Of a DNA stretch of 64,000 nucleotides, positions 16,679-24,795 are shown piece by piece. The notes below the pieces were generated by a model. The model saw nothing but the letters and a program-made list of their open reading frames with translations. It was not told the DNA's origin and searched no databases. Origin of the DNA: Bacteroidota bacterium (GTDB lineage: Bacteria; Bacteroidota; Bacteroidia; J057; JADKCL01). Location: assembly GCA_016718825.1 (NCBI GenBank), contig JADKCL010000002.1:124001-188000 (forward strand). The letters run 5' to 3'. A program made the translations under genes and the position numbers. Numbering within the stretch: the stretch's first letter is position 1; every line of letters starts with the position of its first letter.

Positions 16679-18271
16679 TTATTCCAATGCGTAGATTTTC
16701 AGGGAATTAATTTTGATCAGGCTGTCGATGTTGGGGTGGCTTTCAAAGTAGATGCAGACTTCGACAAAGTCCTTTTGCAACGGCAGTTCGATGATTTTTA
16801 AGTTTTGGATGCTTTCCTTGTCTGCGCCGTGGAGCATCTCTGCAATCTGCGCATCCTTATATGTGTAGCTCCGATCCGCAGGAAGGTCGGGCAGATAGTC
16901 GCACCGCAGCGAAATCAAATTTGGCTTTTTGCGCGTGATGAATCCAAAATCCGCAAGGCGGGTATGGCCGGGTCCGTACCCGGTAAGGTAACTTGTAAAC
17001 TCCGTTCGTGGTTCATTCAATCCATAAAGGTCAATGCCATAACAGTTTGAATAGTAGGGAATCCCGCCACAAGCGCCGATCGCCAGCCGTATCGTCCGGT
17101 CATGGTCCAGCAGTTCGCCGAGTGCCTTGCCTTGCTCCGCAAAGGAGAGAAAATGTTCTTCATTGGAGCGGGGATGAATCGCCGAATTCATGTACCAAAT
17201 TTTGAAAAAACGCCCGTGGCCTTGTCCCCAGGCCAACGATACGACTACCATGGCGATCGACACCGCTATGATTTGCCGCATTTGCAAAGCCTTCCGCGCA
17301 AGCCGCCAACCCGGCAGCAGGATCAGCAAGGGCAAAATCGGCGTCATCAACCGGAATTCGAGGTAGTCGCCACCCGCCCAAACGGCGTATCCGACAAAAA
17401 CGGCAACCAAACCCGCACCGACGATGAGAAAAACATCAAAATACCAGCTTCGAAGCACCTTTGTGGTGCGCATCACCAATTCGGGAAGCCAGAATCCGGA
17501 GGCAAGCAGGAACGCCAAGGCATATTGCAGGCCCATGGCCCAGGTCCCCGAACCTGTCTTGACGTAGAAGGTATTCGGAAGGAGCGAGCCATAAAAGGCC
17601 ATTTTCCAGATCAACCAAGGCAGCAATGCCAATAAAACCGCGGCACAGAAATGCCAAAGTCGAACCCATATCCCATGTCTTGCGATTTTGAGCCACATCC
17701 AAACGGCGATCGCGCACGCTGCAACGAGCAATGCCCCTTCGGGTCGGCTCATCACCGCCAAGGCACAGGTAAATCCCAGCAGCCAGAGGCTTTTCGGACT
17801 TGGAATCCGGTTGCCGCGAAGCAGCGGCTGCAATTGCCATAGCGCTAACGTCCACAGAAAGCCATTGAAAGCGGTTTCCATTCCCGAGGTCGCAAAAATG
17901 AGCAGCGTATGGCTGAAGACCAGGGGCAACCAAGCCCAGAAGCCTTTTGCAGGATCTTCGGCTTGTCGGCGTGAAATGTCAAAAAGCAACCAAAGACTGA
18001 AGGCAAGGCAGCCCAGGGAAATGACCATCGACGGCAAAACGGGATCAATTCCGAAGGCAATCGGAACCGCCATCATCAGCATCCAGAGAAAATTGGTGTA
18101 GCCTTCTACCCGTTGATCGACGTTCCAGACCGGACCATGACCTTCGACAAGATGTTGACTGTAGCGGAAGGTGATAAAGGCATCGTCCTCGACATGACGG
18201 TTCAGCCAGGCAAAGCCCACGCCCGCCAAGATCAATATCCAGACCAAAATCGGCCAATGCCTATCCTTCAC
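16679..18271 (-). CDS. GT-C-type membrane glycosyltransferase
   Basis: Polytopic membrane protein of 530 residues with about ten hydrophobic helices and a C-terminal soluble part. After the first helix comes EDDAFITFRYSQHLVEGHG, the acidic Asp-Asp loop typical of lipid-linked-sugar GT-C glycosyltransferases, followed by QRVEGYTNFLWMLM, which recurs in this subfamily (ArnT-, PMT- and AftB-like enzymes). It probably transfers a sugar from a polyprenyl phosphate donor to an acceptor on the periplasmic face. It starts with GTG and stands alone; acceptor and sugar are unknown. Confidence 0.72.
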   Translation of the reverse strand: MKDRHWPILVWILILAGVGFAWLNRHVEDDAFITFRYSQHLVEGHGPVWNVDQRVEGYTNFLWMLMMAVPIAFGIDPVLPSMVISLGCLAFSLWLLFDISRRQAEDPAKGFWAWLPLVFSHTLLIFATSGMETAFNGFLWTLALWQLQPLLRGNRIPSPKSLWLLGFTCALAVMSRPEGALLVAACAIAVWMWLKIARHGIWVRLWHFCAAVLLALLPWLIWKMAFYGSLLPNTFYVKTGSGTWAMGLQYALAFLLASGFWLPELVMRTTKVLRSWYFDVFLIVGAGLVAVFVGYAVWAGGDYLEFRLMTPILPLLILLPGWRLARKALQMRQIIAVSIAMVVVSLAWGQGHGRFFKIWYMNSAIHPRSNEEHFLSFAEQGKALGELLDHDRTIRLAIGACGGIPYYSNCYGIDLYGLNEPRTEFTSYLTGYGPGHTRLADFGFITRKKPNLISLRCDYLPDLPADRSYTYKDAQIAEMLHGADKESIQNLKIIELPLQKDFVEVCIYFESHPNIDSLIKINSLKIYALE

Positions 18272-18305
18272 GCAGCCAAACTAGCGAAAATTGCCACGAT
18301 TTAAC

Positions 18306-18545
18306 CATGCGAAGGCGGCGCTACCCAAAACAAAACTTGAGCGCCGCCTTAGCTGATTTGCACCAACCGCGATCTTGAAGTTGAAGAATAGCGTCATTGG
18401 CGCTCACACCGTGCTTTGGGTAGCGCCAACGACGCTTAGAAACATGCGAAGGCGGCGCTCACACCGTGCTTTGGGTAGCGCCAACGACGCTTAGAAACAT
18501 GCGAAGGCGGCGCTACCCAAAACAAATGGTGAGCGCCGCCTTCGC
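18306..18545. repeat. intergenic repeat cluster: 55-bp tandem repeat flanked by two palindromes
   Basis: Two exact 55-bp units follow each other at 18401-18455 and 18456-18510. Outside them lie two near-identical palindromic elements at about 18306-18352 and 18499-18545, each with arms AAGGCGGCGCT / AGCGCCGCCTT around a loop containing ACCCAAAACAAA. The hairpins could act as terminators or REP-like elements between the convergently spaced minus-strand genes. No spacers or cas genes are present, so it is not CRISPR. Confidence 0.8.
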
Positions 18546-18571
18546 TAAAACCTCAAACTGTTATCTCGAAC

Positions 18572-19591
18572 TCAAACTGCCGAAGGCGTGGGAAGTGTCC
18601 GGAGGATTTTCTCCGTGATCATATTCGTCGTGACTTCCTCGGCTTCGGCTTCGTAGTTCAGGATGATGCGGTGATTGAGCACGTCGGGCGCAATCGCCTT
18701 GATGTCTTCGGGCATCACGTAGCTGCGTCCTTGCATAAAAGCATGGCATTTGGAGGCCAGGTTCAACGCGATGGATGCACGTGGGGATGCGCCAAATTCG
18801 ATGTAGGGCTTCATTTCCTTGAGACCGTAGAGCTCAGGATTGCGCGTGGCAAGCACGATATCGACGATATAATCTTCCAAACGATCGCTCAGTCTCACTT
18901 GATCGACCAATTTGCGGATTTCGAAAATTTCCTCCTTGGTCAATTGGGCACGCAACGGCTCTGGCGCGGAAGTGCGGGCCATCCGGTGCATGATCTCTTT
19001 TTCCTCAGACTTGCTCGGATAATCGACGTAGACCTTCATCATGAAACGGTCGACCTGCGCTTCAGGCAGGGGATAGGTACCTTCCTGTTCCACAGGGTTT
19101 TGTGTGGCAAGCACGAGGAACGGTGGTTCAAGCTTGAAGGTGGTTTCGCCAATCGTCACCTGCTTTTCTTGCATGGCCTCAAGCAAGGCGCTTTGGACCT
19201 TGGCCGGCGAACGGTTGATCTCATCGGCGAGCACGATATTGGCGAAAATCGGGCCTTTCTTGACCTCGAAGGTAGCCTCGCGCTGATTGTAAATGAGTGT
19301 GCCGATCAAGTCGGCAGGCAAAAGGTCAGGCGTGAACTGAATCCGCTTGAAGCTCAGGTGGAGCACTTGCGCAACAGAGGAAATCGTCAACGTTTTCGCA
19401 AGCCCAGGTACGCCTTCGAGCAAGATATGCCCGTTGCTAAATAGGCCAATGAGCAAACGACTGACCATTTTTTTCTGTCCGACGACCGTCTTTTCGATCT
19501 CGGTAAAGAGTCGGTTCACTTTGGCTGCCTTGTCTTGGATTTGCTCCTGCAAGGCGGCATTTGTATCACTTTTAGCGTATTGATCCTGCAT
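18572..19591 (-). CDS. MoxR-family AAA+ ATPase
   Basis: AAA+ chaperone-like ATPase of about 339 residues. The Walker A is LLEGVPGLAKT (near residue 60), Walker B is IVLADEINRSPAKVQSALLE, and sensor 1 is VLATQNPVEQEGTYPLPEAQ, all diagnostic of MoxR. Members help assemble or activate metalloenzyme, von Willebrand factor-A or periplasmic complexes and usually sit beside DUF58 and VWA genes. No such partner is inside this window, which is unusual. I used ATG 19591; an upstream TTG at 19621 would add ten residues. Confidence 0.9.
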   Translation of the reverse strand: MQDQYAKSDTNAALQEQIQDKAAKVNRLFTEIEKTVVGQKKMVSRLLIGLFSNGHILLEGVPGLAKTLTISSVAQVLHLSFKRIQFTPDLLPADLIGTLIYNQREATFEVKKGPIFANIVLADEINRSPAKVQSALLEAMQEKQVTIGETTFKLEPPFLVLATQNPVEQEGTYPLPEAQVDRFMMKVYVDYPSKSEEKEIMHRMARTSAPEPLRAQLTKEEIFEIRKLVDQVRLSDRLEDYIVDIVLATRNPELYGLKEMKPYIEFGASPRASIALNLASKCHAFMQGRSYVMPEDIKAIAPDVLNHRIILNYEAEAEEVTTNMITEKILRTLPTPSAV

Positions 19592-19871
19592 AAATCTATT
19601 CTCTAATGCTAGCGGGCGCAAAAATAGACCTGCGAGGCTAATTAATCAACTTCTATCGGCCATTAGTTGGGTTCCGAGGGTGAAATCTTTGTGGAAATGC
19701 TGCGAATGCTGACAAAACGGCCTTTGGAACGCGGGTTGGGCGATTGTTAAAAATTCCTATTCAGGTTTCCTTGCCTTCGAATGCGTTTTTCATCCGGCTC
19801 AACCAAAGCGAAACGCGGCATGTTTTTCTTCCCAAAACACCTTAGCTTTGGTCGGAAATTAATTCAAGTTC

Positions 19872-20570
19872 ATGAACAAGGTCGTTTCAGGCGCCGAAGA
19901 GGCCATCAAAGACATCCAAGACGGCATGACGCTCATGCTCGGCGGATTTGGTTTGTGCGGAATCCCCGAAAATTGCATTGCGGCATTGGTCAAGCAAGGG
20001 ACCAAGGGCCTCACCTGCATCTCCAACAATGCCGGTGTCGACGATTTCGGAATCGGCCTCATGCTCAAAACGCGGCAGGTCAAGAAGATGATCAGCAGCT
20101 ATGTCGGGGAAAATGCGGAATTCGAAAGGCAATTATTGTCGGGCGAATTGGAGGTCGATTTGATCCCGCAAGGCACGCTCGCCGAGCGCGTACGCGCAGG
20201 TGGCGCAGGCATTCCTGCATTCTATACGCCCGCAGGCTACGGCACAGAAATCGCCGACGGAAAGGAAATCCGCGAATTTGATGGCAAATACTACCTCTTG
20301 GAGCATTGGCTCCGTGCAGATTTTGCCATCGTGAAGGCTTGGAAGGGCGACACCATGGGCAATTTGATGTTCAAAGGCACTGCCCGCAACTTCAATCCGA
20401 TGATGGCGACCGCAGGCAAAATCACGATCGCAGAAGTCGAGCACCTCGTGCAACCCGGCGAACTTGCTCCCAACGAAATCCACACGCCCGGCATCTTCGT
20501 GCAGCGCATTTTCCAAGGCAGCAACTACGAAAAACGCATCGAGCAACGCACCGTCCGCCCACGTCCTTGA
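19872..20570 (+). CDS. scoA: 3-oxoacid (succinyl-CoA) CoA-transferase subunit A
   Basis: Alpha subunit, 232 residues, of a two-subunit family I CoA-transferase. The N-terminal GMTLMLGGFGLCGIPENCI is the CoA-transferase 1 signature, followed by LTCISNNAGVDDFGIGLML. It moves CoA between succinyl-CoA and acetoacetate or related 3-oxoacids, allowing use of ketone bodies or branched-chain breakdown products. Subunit B follows 49 nt downstream, separated by a run of heptameric repeats. Confidence 0.93.
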   Translation: MNKVVSGAEEAIKDIQDGMTLMLGGFGLCGIPENCIAALVKQGTKGLTCISNNAGVDDFGIGLMLKTRQVKKMISSYVGENAEFERQLLSGELEVDLIPQGTLAERVRAGGAGIPAFYTPAGYGTEIADGKEIREFDGKYYLLEHWLRADFAIVKAWKGDTMGNLMFKGTARNFNPMMATAGKITIAEVEHLVQPGELAPNEIHTPGIFVQRIFQGSNYEKRIEQRTVRPRP

Positions 20571-20583
20571 TTATTCATCCAGT

Positions 20584-20618
20584 ACTTTTCACTTATCACT
20601 TTCCACTTTTCACTTGCA
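20584..20618 (+). repeat. heptameric repeat run directly before scoB
   Basis: Five consecutive 7-bp units of the form ACTTNNC (ACTTTTC, ACTTATC, ACTTTCC, ACTTTTC, ACTTGCA) end one base before the scoB ATG. A similar run lies upstream of mazG at 62313. The role is unknown; it may affect translation initiation or be a neutral intergenic repeat. Confidence 0.7.
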
Positions 20619-20619
20619 A

Positions 20620-21279
20620 ATGGCTCTGAAAAAAGAACAAATAGCACAACGCATCGCCCAGGAATTGCGCGACGGCTACTACGTGAACCTCGGCATCGGC
20701 ATTCCGACCTTGGTTGCGAACTATATTCCAACGGGAATTTCGGTTGTGTTCCAGTCAGAAAATGGCTTGTTGGGCATGGGGCCCTTTCCATTCGAAGACG
20801 AAGTGGATGCCGACATGATCAACGCTGGAAAGCAGACGGTGACGACTTTGCCAGGTTCGTCGCTGTTTGATTCGGCCACGAGTTTTGCCATGATCCGCGG
20901 CGGACATGTGCAGCTGACCGTGTTGGGAGCCATGGAGGTGAATGATCGCGGCGACATCGCCAACTGGAAAATTCCCGGGAAAATGGTCAAAGGAATGGGC
21001 GGCGCGATGGATTTGGTGGCAAGTGCCGACAACATCATCGTAGCCATGCAGCATACCAACCGCGAGGGCGAATCCAAACTCCTGAAGCAGTGCACTTTGC
21101 CGATCACCGGCGTTGGTTGCGTCAAGAAGGTGGTTTCGGATTTGGGTGTCTTTGACATCGATCCCGCACGTGGGTTCATCTTGCTCGAACGTGCGCCGGG
21201 CGTGAGCGTCGAAGAAATCGTGGCCAAAACAGAAGGAAGGCTCGTCGTGGAAGGCGAAATTCCGGAAATGACATTCTGA
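20620..21279 (+). CDS. scoB: 3-oxoacid (succinyl-CoA) CoA-transferase subunit B
   Basis: Beta subunit, 219 residues. It carries the catalytic glutamate in SENGLLGMGPFP (near residue 48) and conserved segments YVNLGIGIPTLVANY and PGKMVKGMGGAMDLVASAD. Together with the preceding subunit it forms the active heteromeric enzyme. The ATG at 20620 fits the family N-terminus (MALKKEQIAQRIAQELRDG); the same frame is open upstream through the repeat run, but that part has no homology. Confidence 0.93.
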   Translation: MALKKEQIAQRIAQELRDGYYVNLGIGIPTLVANYIPTGISVVFQSENGLLGMGPFPFEDEVDADMINAGKQTVTTLPGSSLFDSATSFAMIRGGHVQLTVLGAMEVNDRGDIANWKIPGKMVKGMGGAMDLVASADNIIVAMQHTNREGESKLLKQCTLPITGVGCVKKVVSDLGVFDIDPARGFILLERAPGVSVEEIVAKTEGRLVVEGEIPEMTF

Positions 21280-21285
21280 GAATCC

Positions 21286-21804
21286 ATGCTCCGCAAGCCT
21301 ACATTCGGGAGAATTTTGATCGGCATCGTGCTGATGCTTGTTGTATTTGCAGGCTGTAAGCATGAACAGAAGCGTTCAGAAATCTTTGACCAAGTTTTCA
21401 AGGAGTCGGCGGGAGGGACCTTTCGTGGTGTGGATCTGGGAATGCCCCTTGAGACCGTTCGCAAAAAGGAGGGAACTGAGCCCAAACACGACGATCAATG
21501 GGGATATGTCTTCGAATACAGCATCGGTGGAAAGAATAAATACTTCATCGAGTACCTCTGCAAGGATCCCAAGGCCAAGTTGGTCAATTCCATCGTGGTC
21601 AATGTTTTTTTGGAGGAAAAATCCGAAGCATCAGAGTTTTTTTCCAATTCCGAATCGCATTTGCGCAACCGTTATGGCGTCGCAGACGGCAACCTTGGAA
21701 ACCTGAGATGGCTTGACGAGGAGATCAATTTGGTGGTTGCACTGCGCATGCTGGACGACAAAAAAACCATTTCGCTGAGTTACGGGGCCATTCAATCCTT
21801 CTGA
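21286..21804 (+). CDS. hypothetical lipoprotein
   Basis: Protein of 172 residues with a lipoprotein signal: a hydrophobic stretch ending in the lipobox VFAGC at about residue 24. The mature part has no domain I recognise; it contains RGVDLGMPLETVRKKEG, a pattern common in small periplasmic proteins that bind through an alpha-beta fold. It starts 6 nt after scoB and is probably co-transcribed, though no functional link to CoA transfer is evident. Confidence 0.62.
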   Translation: MLRKPTFGRILIGIVLMLVVFAGCKHEQKRSEIFDQVFKESAGGTFRGVDLGMPLETVRKKEGTEPKHDDQWGYVFEYSIGGKNKYFIEYLCKDPKAKLVNSIVVNVFLEEKSEASEFFSNSESHLRNRYGVADGNLGNLRWLDEEINLVVALRMLDDKKTISLSYGAIQSF

Positions 21805-21856
21805 GTTCGGAACATTCTTGCTATTTGGAGGTTATCGTTCTCAAATTAAATCAAGC

Positions 21857-22408
21857 ATGAAAGTCTATACCAAAAGTGGCGATGATGGAACCACGGGCCT
21901 CTTGGGAGGAACGCGCGTTCCCAAGCACCACCTCCGCATTGAGGCATACGGCACTGTGGACGAATTGAATTCCTGGATGGGAATGCTCAAAGACCAGCCG
22001 GCCGCGGCACCTTTTGGAGCGTTCATCAAGCAAATTCAAGACAATCTTTTCACACTTGGGTCCAACTTGGCGTCTGATCCAGAAGCCAATAGAATGGTTT
22101 TGCCAGAAATTTCAGAGGCCGATGTGGTTGTCCTCGAGCAGAGCATCGACCAGATGGAGGCATCGTTGCCCCCGTTGAAGAACTTCGTTTTGCCGGGTGG
22201 GCATCCTGCCAATTCGGCGGCGCACGTGGCGCGTTGTGTTTGTCGGCGGGCCGAGCGACTTGTTGTCCATCTCCATGAACATTCGGCAGTACCGCATCAG
22301 AACCTGCAATATTTGAATCGCCTTTCGGATTGGCTGTTTGTCTTTTCGAGGGAAATGACGCGTGTGACCGATTCCCAAGAAATCGCCTGGACACCGCGCA
22401 ACACTTGA
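21857..22408 (+). CDS. PduO-type cob(I)alamin adenosyltransferase
   Basis: ATP:corrinoid adenosyltransferase of about 183 residues that makes adenosylcobalamin. The N-terminal MKVYTKSGDDGTTGLLGG is the ATP-binding signature, with VPKHHLRIEAYGTVDELNSW next, and the C-terminal PGGHPANSAAHVARCVCRRAER and LNRLSDWLFVFSR motifs complete the five-helix PduO fold. ATG 21857 matches the family start exactly; an upstream ATG would add unrelated residues. The neighbouring genes do not show which B12 enzyme it serves. Confidence 0.93.
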   Translation: MKVYTKSGDDGTTGLLGGTRVPKHHLRIEAYGTVDELNSWMGMLKDQPAAAPFGAFIKQIQDNLFTLGSNLASDPEANRMVLPEISEADVVVLEQSIDQMEASLPPLKNFVLPGGHPANSAAHVARCVCRRAERLVVHLHEHSAVPHQNLQYLNRLSDWLFVFSREMTRVTDSQEIAWTPRNT

Positions 22409-22567
22409 ACTTTTTCTGCGTAAGGAAAAGGTGTCAACCGAAAAAAAGGCCTTCAAAGCCTGATTTCGATGGTTTTAATTTTTTTTCCACGAAGGATCAA
22501 ATTCTTCACTTTCCGTTCTTTTTTTCCTTTCCTTTGCGATCATTTTCCACATTTTTATTGAAAGACT

Positions 22568-22789
22568 ATGTATTGGACCCTCGAACTCGCAACCTATCTT
22601 GAAGACGCTCCTTGGCCTGCGACCAAAGATGAATTGATTGACTTTGCGCAACGCTCAGGCGCGCCGCTTGAAGTTGAGGAAAATCTGGAAGACTTGCCCG
22701 ATGACGGCATGGCTTATGAAAGCATCGAAGAAATTTGGCCAGATTACCCGACCAAAGACGACTTTCTCTTCAACGAAGACGAATACTGA
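22568..22789 (+). CDS. DUF2795 small protein
   Basis: Acidic protein of 73 residues (WTLELATYLEDAPWPATKDELIDFAQRS region) matching the DUF2795 family, widely conserved in Bacteroidota as a single small gene. Its C-terminal half is rich in Glu and Asp and ends FNEDEY. Function is unknown. A strong intrinsic terminator follows 23 nt after the stop. Confidence 0.75.
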   Translation: MYWTLELATYLEDAPWPATKDELIDFAQRSGAPLEVEENLEDLPDDGMAYESIEEIWPDYPTKDDFLFNEDEY

Positions 22790-22812
22790 GATAGGTTTTC
22801 TCAAGAAAATAG

Positions 22813-22845
22813 GGCATCCTCAAGCAATTGGGGATGCTTTTTTTA
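22813..22845 (+). terminator. intrinsic terminator after the DUF2795 gene
   Basis: Hairpin arms GCATCC / GGATGC around a CAAGCAATT-containing loop are followed by a run of seven T. It also overlaps the tail of the convergent gene at 22848. Confidence 0.8.
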
Positions 22846-22847
22846 TG

Positions 22848-24002
22848 CTACCAAATGAAGCTGCGCTTGAAAACGTCCTTGCCATTGCTCATCATGAACA
22901 TGTACTCGCCATGGGGGAGGGCACTCATGTCGATCGTAATGTCGCCGTCCCGTATGGGTTCGCTTTCAAATGTCATTTGCTTGACTTTCTCGTTTGCGGC
23001 ATTTTCAACGGAGATGAAATACCGGGCGCCCTTTTTCCGGTTGATGTAGTGCACTTGGAATTTTCCAGCTTCAGGCCCAGCCTTGACCTCGCGTACATCA
23101 AAGGATTCGACAAGTTTGGCCTTCACCTCCATCGTTTGGGAAATGAGCCGAATGCCATCTGCCGATACCGAAACGATGCGGTAGCGGTAGGTTTTGCCTT
23201 GGTTGAAGGGCGTGACATAGTCCGTAAAGGAGTAGGCGGTACGTCCCGAGCCGACAAATCGATGCGGATCCACAAAGCCAACCACGCGTGCATAGCGTGA
23301 TTCTTGCTTCACTTCTGCAAGATCAGGGAGCAATTCGATGATGTACAGATCCGGAGCCTCGTTGGGTTCAGCGGACCAATTCAGGGTCGTGGTATTGTTG
23401 GCGAAGGTGGGTTGCAAATCCGCAATCTCTGCGATCGGTTCATTCTCCAAGGAATAGTCAAATCTCAGAAAGCGATAATCGACTGCCGTGAGGCGCTTGC
23501 GCGCACGCAGGGCGATGTCAAACTCGCAAACCGTTCCGTCGTAGCCATCGACCCAAACAAAGTAATTTTGGCCTGCTTCCGGCGCGGGAAGGTAGAGTTT
23601 GATCGTGTCGGTGGTGATCTTGTTGGAGCAGCCTCGGTAGACAAACGAGGAGGCGTTACAGCCATCGGCTTGGATCAGCAACGCCTGCAGGCCCGCGGGA
23701 GTCGTACAGAAGCTCGCCACGATCGTGATTTCGTAGAGGTCGACGTCAGCGGCAGCCTGAAATTTGTACCACACGTCGTTTTCGATGGTTTGAATGCAAG
23801 TCGCTTCAAACACCTCCGGACTTTCAAACGGAAGGCTTGGTGTGGCATCGGCATTGGTGTGGCCGGTGAGTAAATCGCCTTCGTCAAGGACGATTGCCTT
23901 GGCACAAATGTCATGGGGAGGAGCCATTTGTCCAGGATACTGGGCGTAAGTGGCCGCTAAAGCCCAACAAGTCAAAACCGTCGCAAGTAGAAAGCGCTGC
24001 AT
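22848..24002 (-). CDS. secreted PPC-like beta-sandwich protein
   Basis: Exported protein of 384 residues. The signal peptide ends after LAATYAQ (about residue 21). Residues 30-170 resemble a bacterial pre-peptidase C-terminal (PPC)-like domain: NDVWYKFQAAADVDLYEIT, later NYFVWVDGYDGTVCEFDIAL, with paired cysteines. Residues 200-300 look like an Fn3-type domain (YRYRIVSVSADGIRL). The end, ALPHGEYMFMMSNGKDVFKR, resembles the last strands of a T9SS sorting domain, but no YPNP motif precedes it, so export by T9SS is uncertain. Confidence 0.65.
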   Translation of the reverse strand: MQRFLLATVLTCWALAATYAQYPGQMAPPHDICAKAIVLDEGDLLTGHTNADATPSLPFESPEVFEATCIQTIENDVWYKFQAAADVDLYEITIVASFCTTPAGLQALLIQADGCNASSFVYRGCSNKITTDTIKLYLPAPEAGQNYFVWVDGYDGTVCEFDIALRARKRLTAVDYRFLRFDYSLENEPIAEIADLQPTFANNTTTLNWSAEPNEAPDLYIIELLPDLAEVKQESRYARVVGFVDPHRFVGSGRTAYSFTDYVTPFNQGKTYRYRIVSVSADGIRLISQTMEVKAKLVESFDVREVKAGPEAGKFQVHYINRKKGARYFISVENAANEKVKQMTFESEPIRDGDITIDMSALPHGEYMFMMSNGKDVFKRSFIW

Positions 24003-24339
24003 ATTCGCAAAATACGGAAGGGTAACGAGCTCCCGTCCTGTTCATTCAAAAATTGTTCCAATGCTGTGGAATCTGGAATGTTTCCCGCGCTTCGCCCAGA
24101 AACTTGGGATAGTGCAATTCGTATTGAAATTCATAAATTAAAGTTTGCTTTATGAAAATAAAGATTGATTTAAAATGTGAATGCGTGGTTTGGTAACGTA
24201 AATGTGAGTGGTATAAACGAAGCGTGGTATTGGAAAATTAATATTTGCAATTGTAAATCAATCCTTCATTTTTCATTCAAGGTTTGCTTGTTTAACTGCA
24301 ATCAACGAATTTCGACTCGGAATTAATGTTTACAAGTAC
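24003..24339. other. 337-bp AT-rich intergenic region
   Basis: No gene is visible. The stretch separates divergent genes and is unusually AT-rich, so it should contain promoters for both; near-matches to the -7 box (TAnnnTTTG) occur at about 24140 and 24240 but with one extra spacer base. Confidence 0.5.
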
Positions 24340-24744
24340 ATGAAGAAGCTCACCCGTGCGGAGGAGGAAATGATGTTGGTGCTTTGGAAGCTCAACAAGG
24401 CCTTTTTGAAGGATATTATCGCCTCTTATCCTGAACCCAGACCGAATCAGAGCACGGTCTCCACGATCCTGCGCACGCTCGAGAAGAAGGGATTTGCCCG
24501 GCATACTGCCTACAGCAAAACTTTTGAATACTATCCAACGGTTCCCAAACGCGCCTACAGTCGCATATTCTTCAACGACTTCCTTGAAAAATATTTTGGC
24601 GGCTCGTACGAAGAGCTTGTAGCCTTCCTTTCTTCGGAAATGGCCTTGCAACTCCGTGTTCCTGAGGAGGTTGCGACCGAAAAGACAAAAGTTCAAAAAC
24701 CGGTTGAGCAGGTCGAAAATTTGGCGCAGCTGAGTTTGTTTTAG
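24340..24744 (+). CDS. BlaI/MecI/CopY-family transcriptional regulator
   Basis: Winged-helix repressor of 134 residues. The start MKKLTRAEEEMMLVLWKL, then LKDIIASYPEPRPNQSTVST and ILRTLEKKGFARH form the helix-turn-helix and wing of the family. These repressors normally pair with a membrane M56 peptidase (BlaR1-like) that cleaves them on signal. No such gene lies on either side, so this is an orphan in the window. Its C-terminal 35 residues are charged and unlike the dimerisation end of classical members. Confidence 0.88.
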   Translation: MKKLTRAEEEMMLVLWKLNKAFLKDIIASYPEPRPNQSTVSTILRTLEKKGFARHTAYSKTFEYYPTVPKRAYSRIFFNDFLEKYFGGSYEELVAFLSSEMALQLRVPEEVATEKTKVQKPVEQVENLAQLSLF

Positions 24745-24759
24745 GATGTTGGCCATCAG

Positions 24760-24786
24760 AAGCGTCGGCCTTCGGCCGAAACGCTT
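24760..24786. terminator. hairpin between convergent genes
   Basis: Arms AAGCGT-CGGCC / GGCCG-AA-ACGCTT with a TTC loop form a strong stem between the blaI-like and DUF5103 genes. There is no long T run, so bidirectional termination is likely but not certain. Confidence 0.5.
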
Positions 24787-24795
24787 AGGCTTCCA

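Noticed and set aside
18401..18510. Tandem repeat considered as a CRISPR array
   Set aside because: The two 55-bp units are directly adjacent with no spacer, and no cas genes are in the window.
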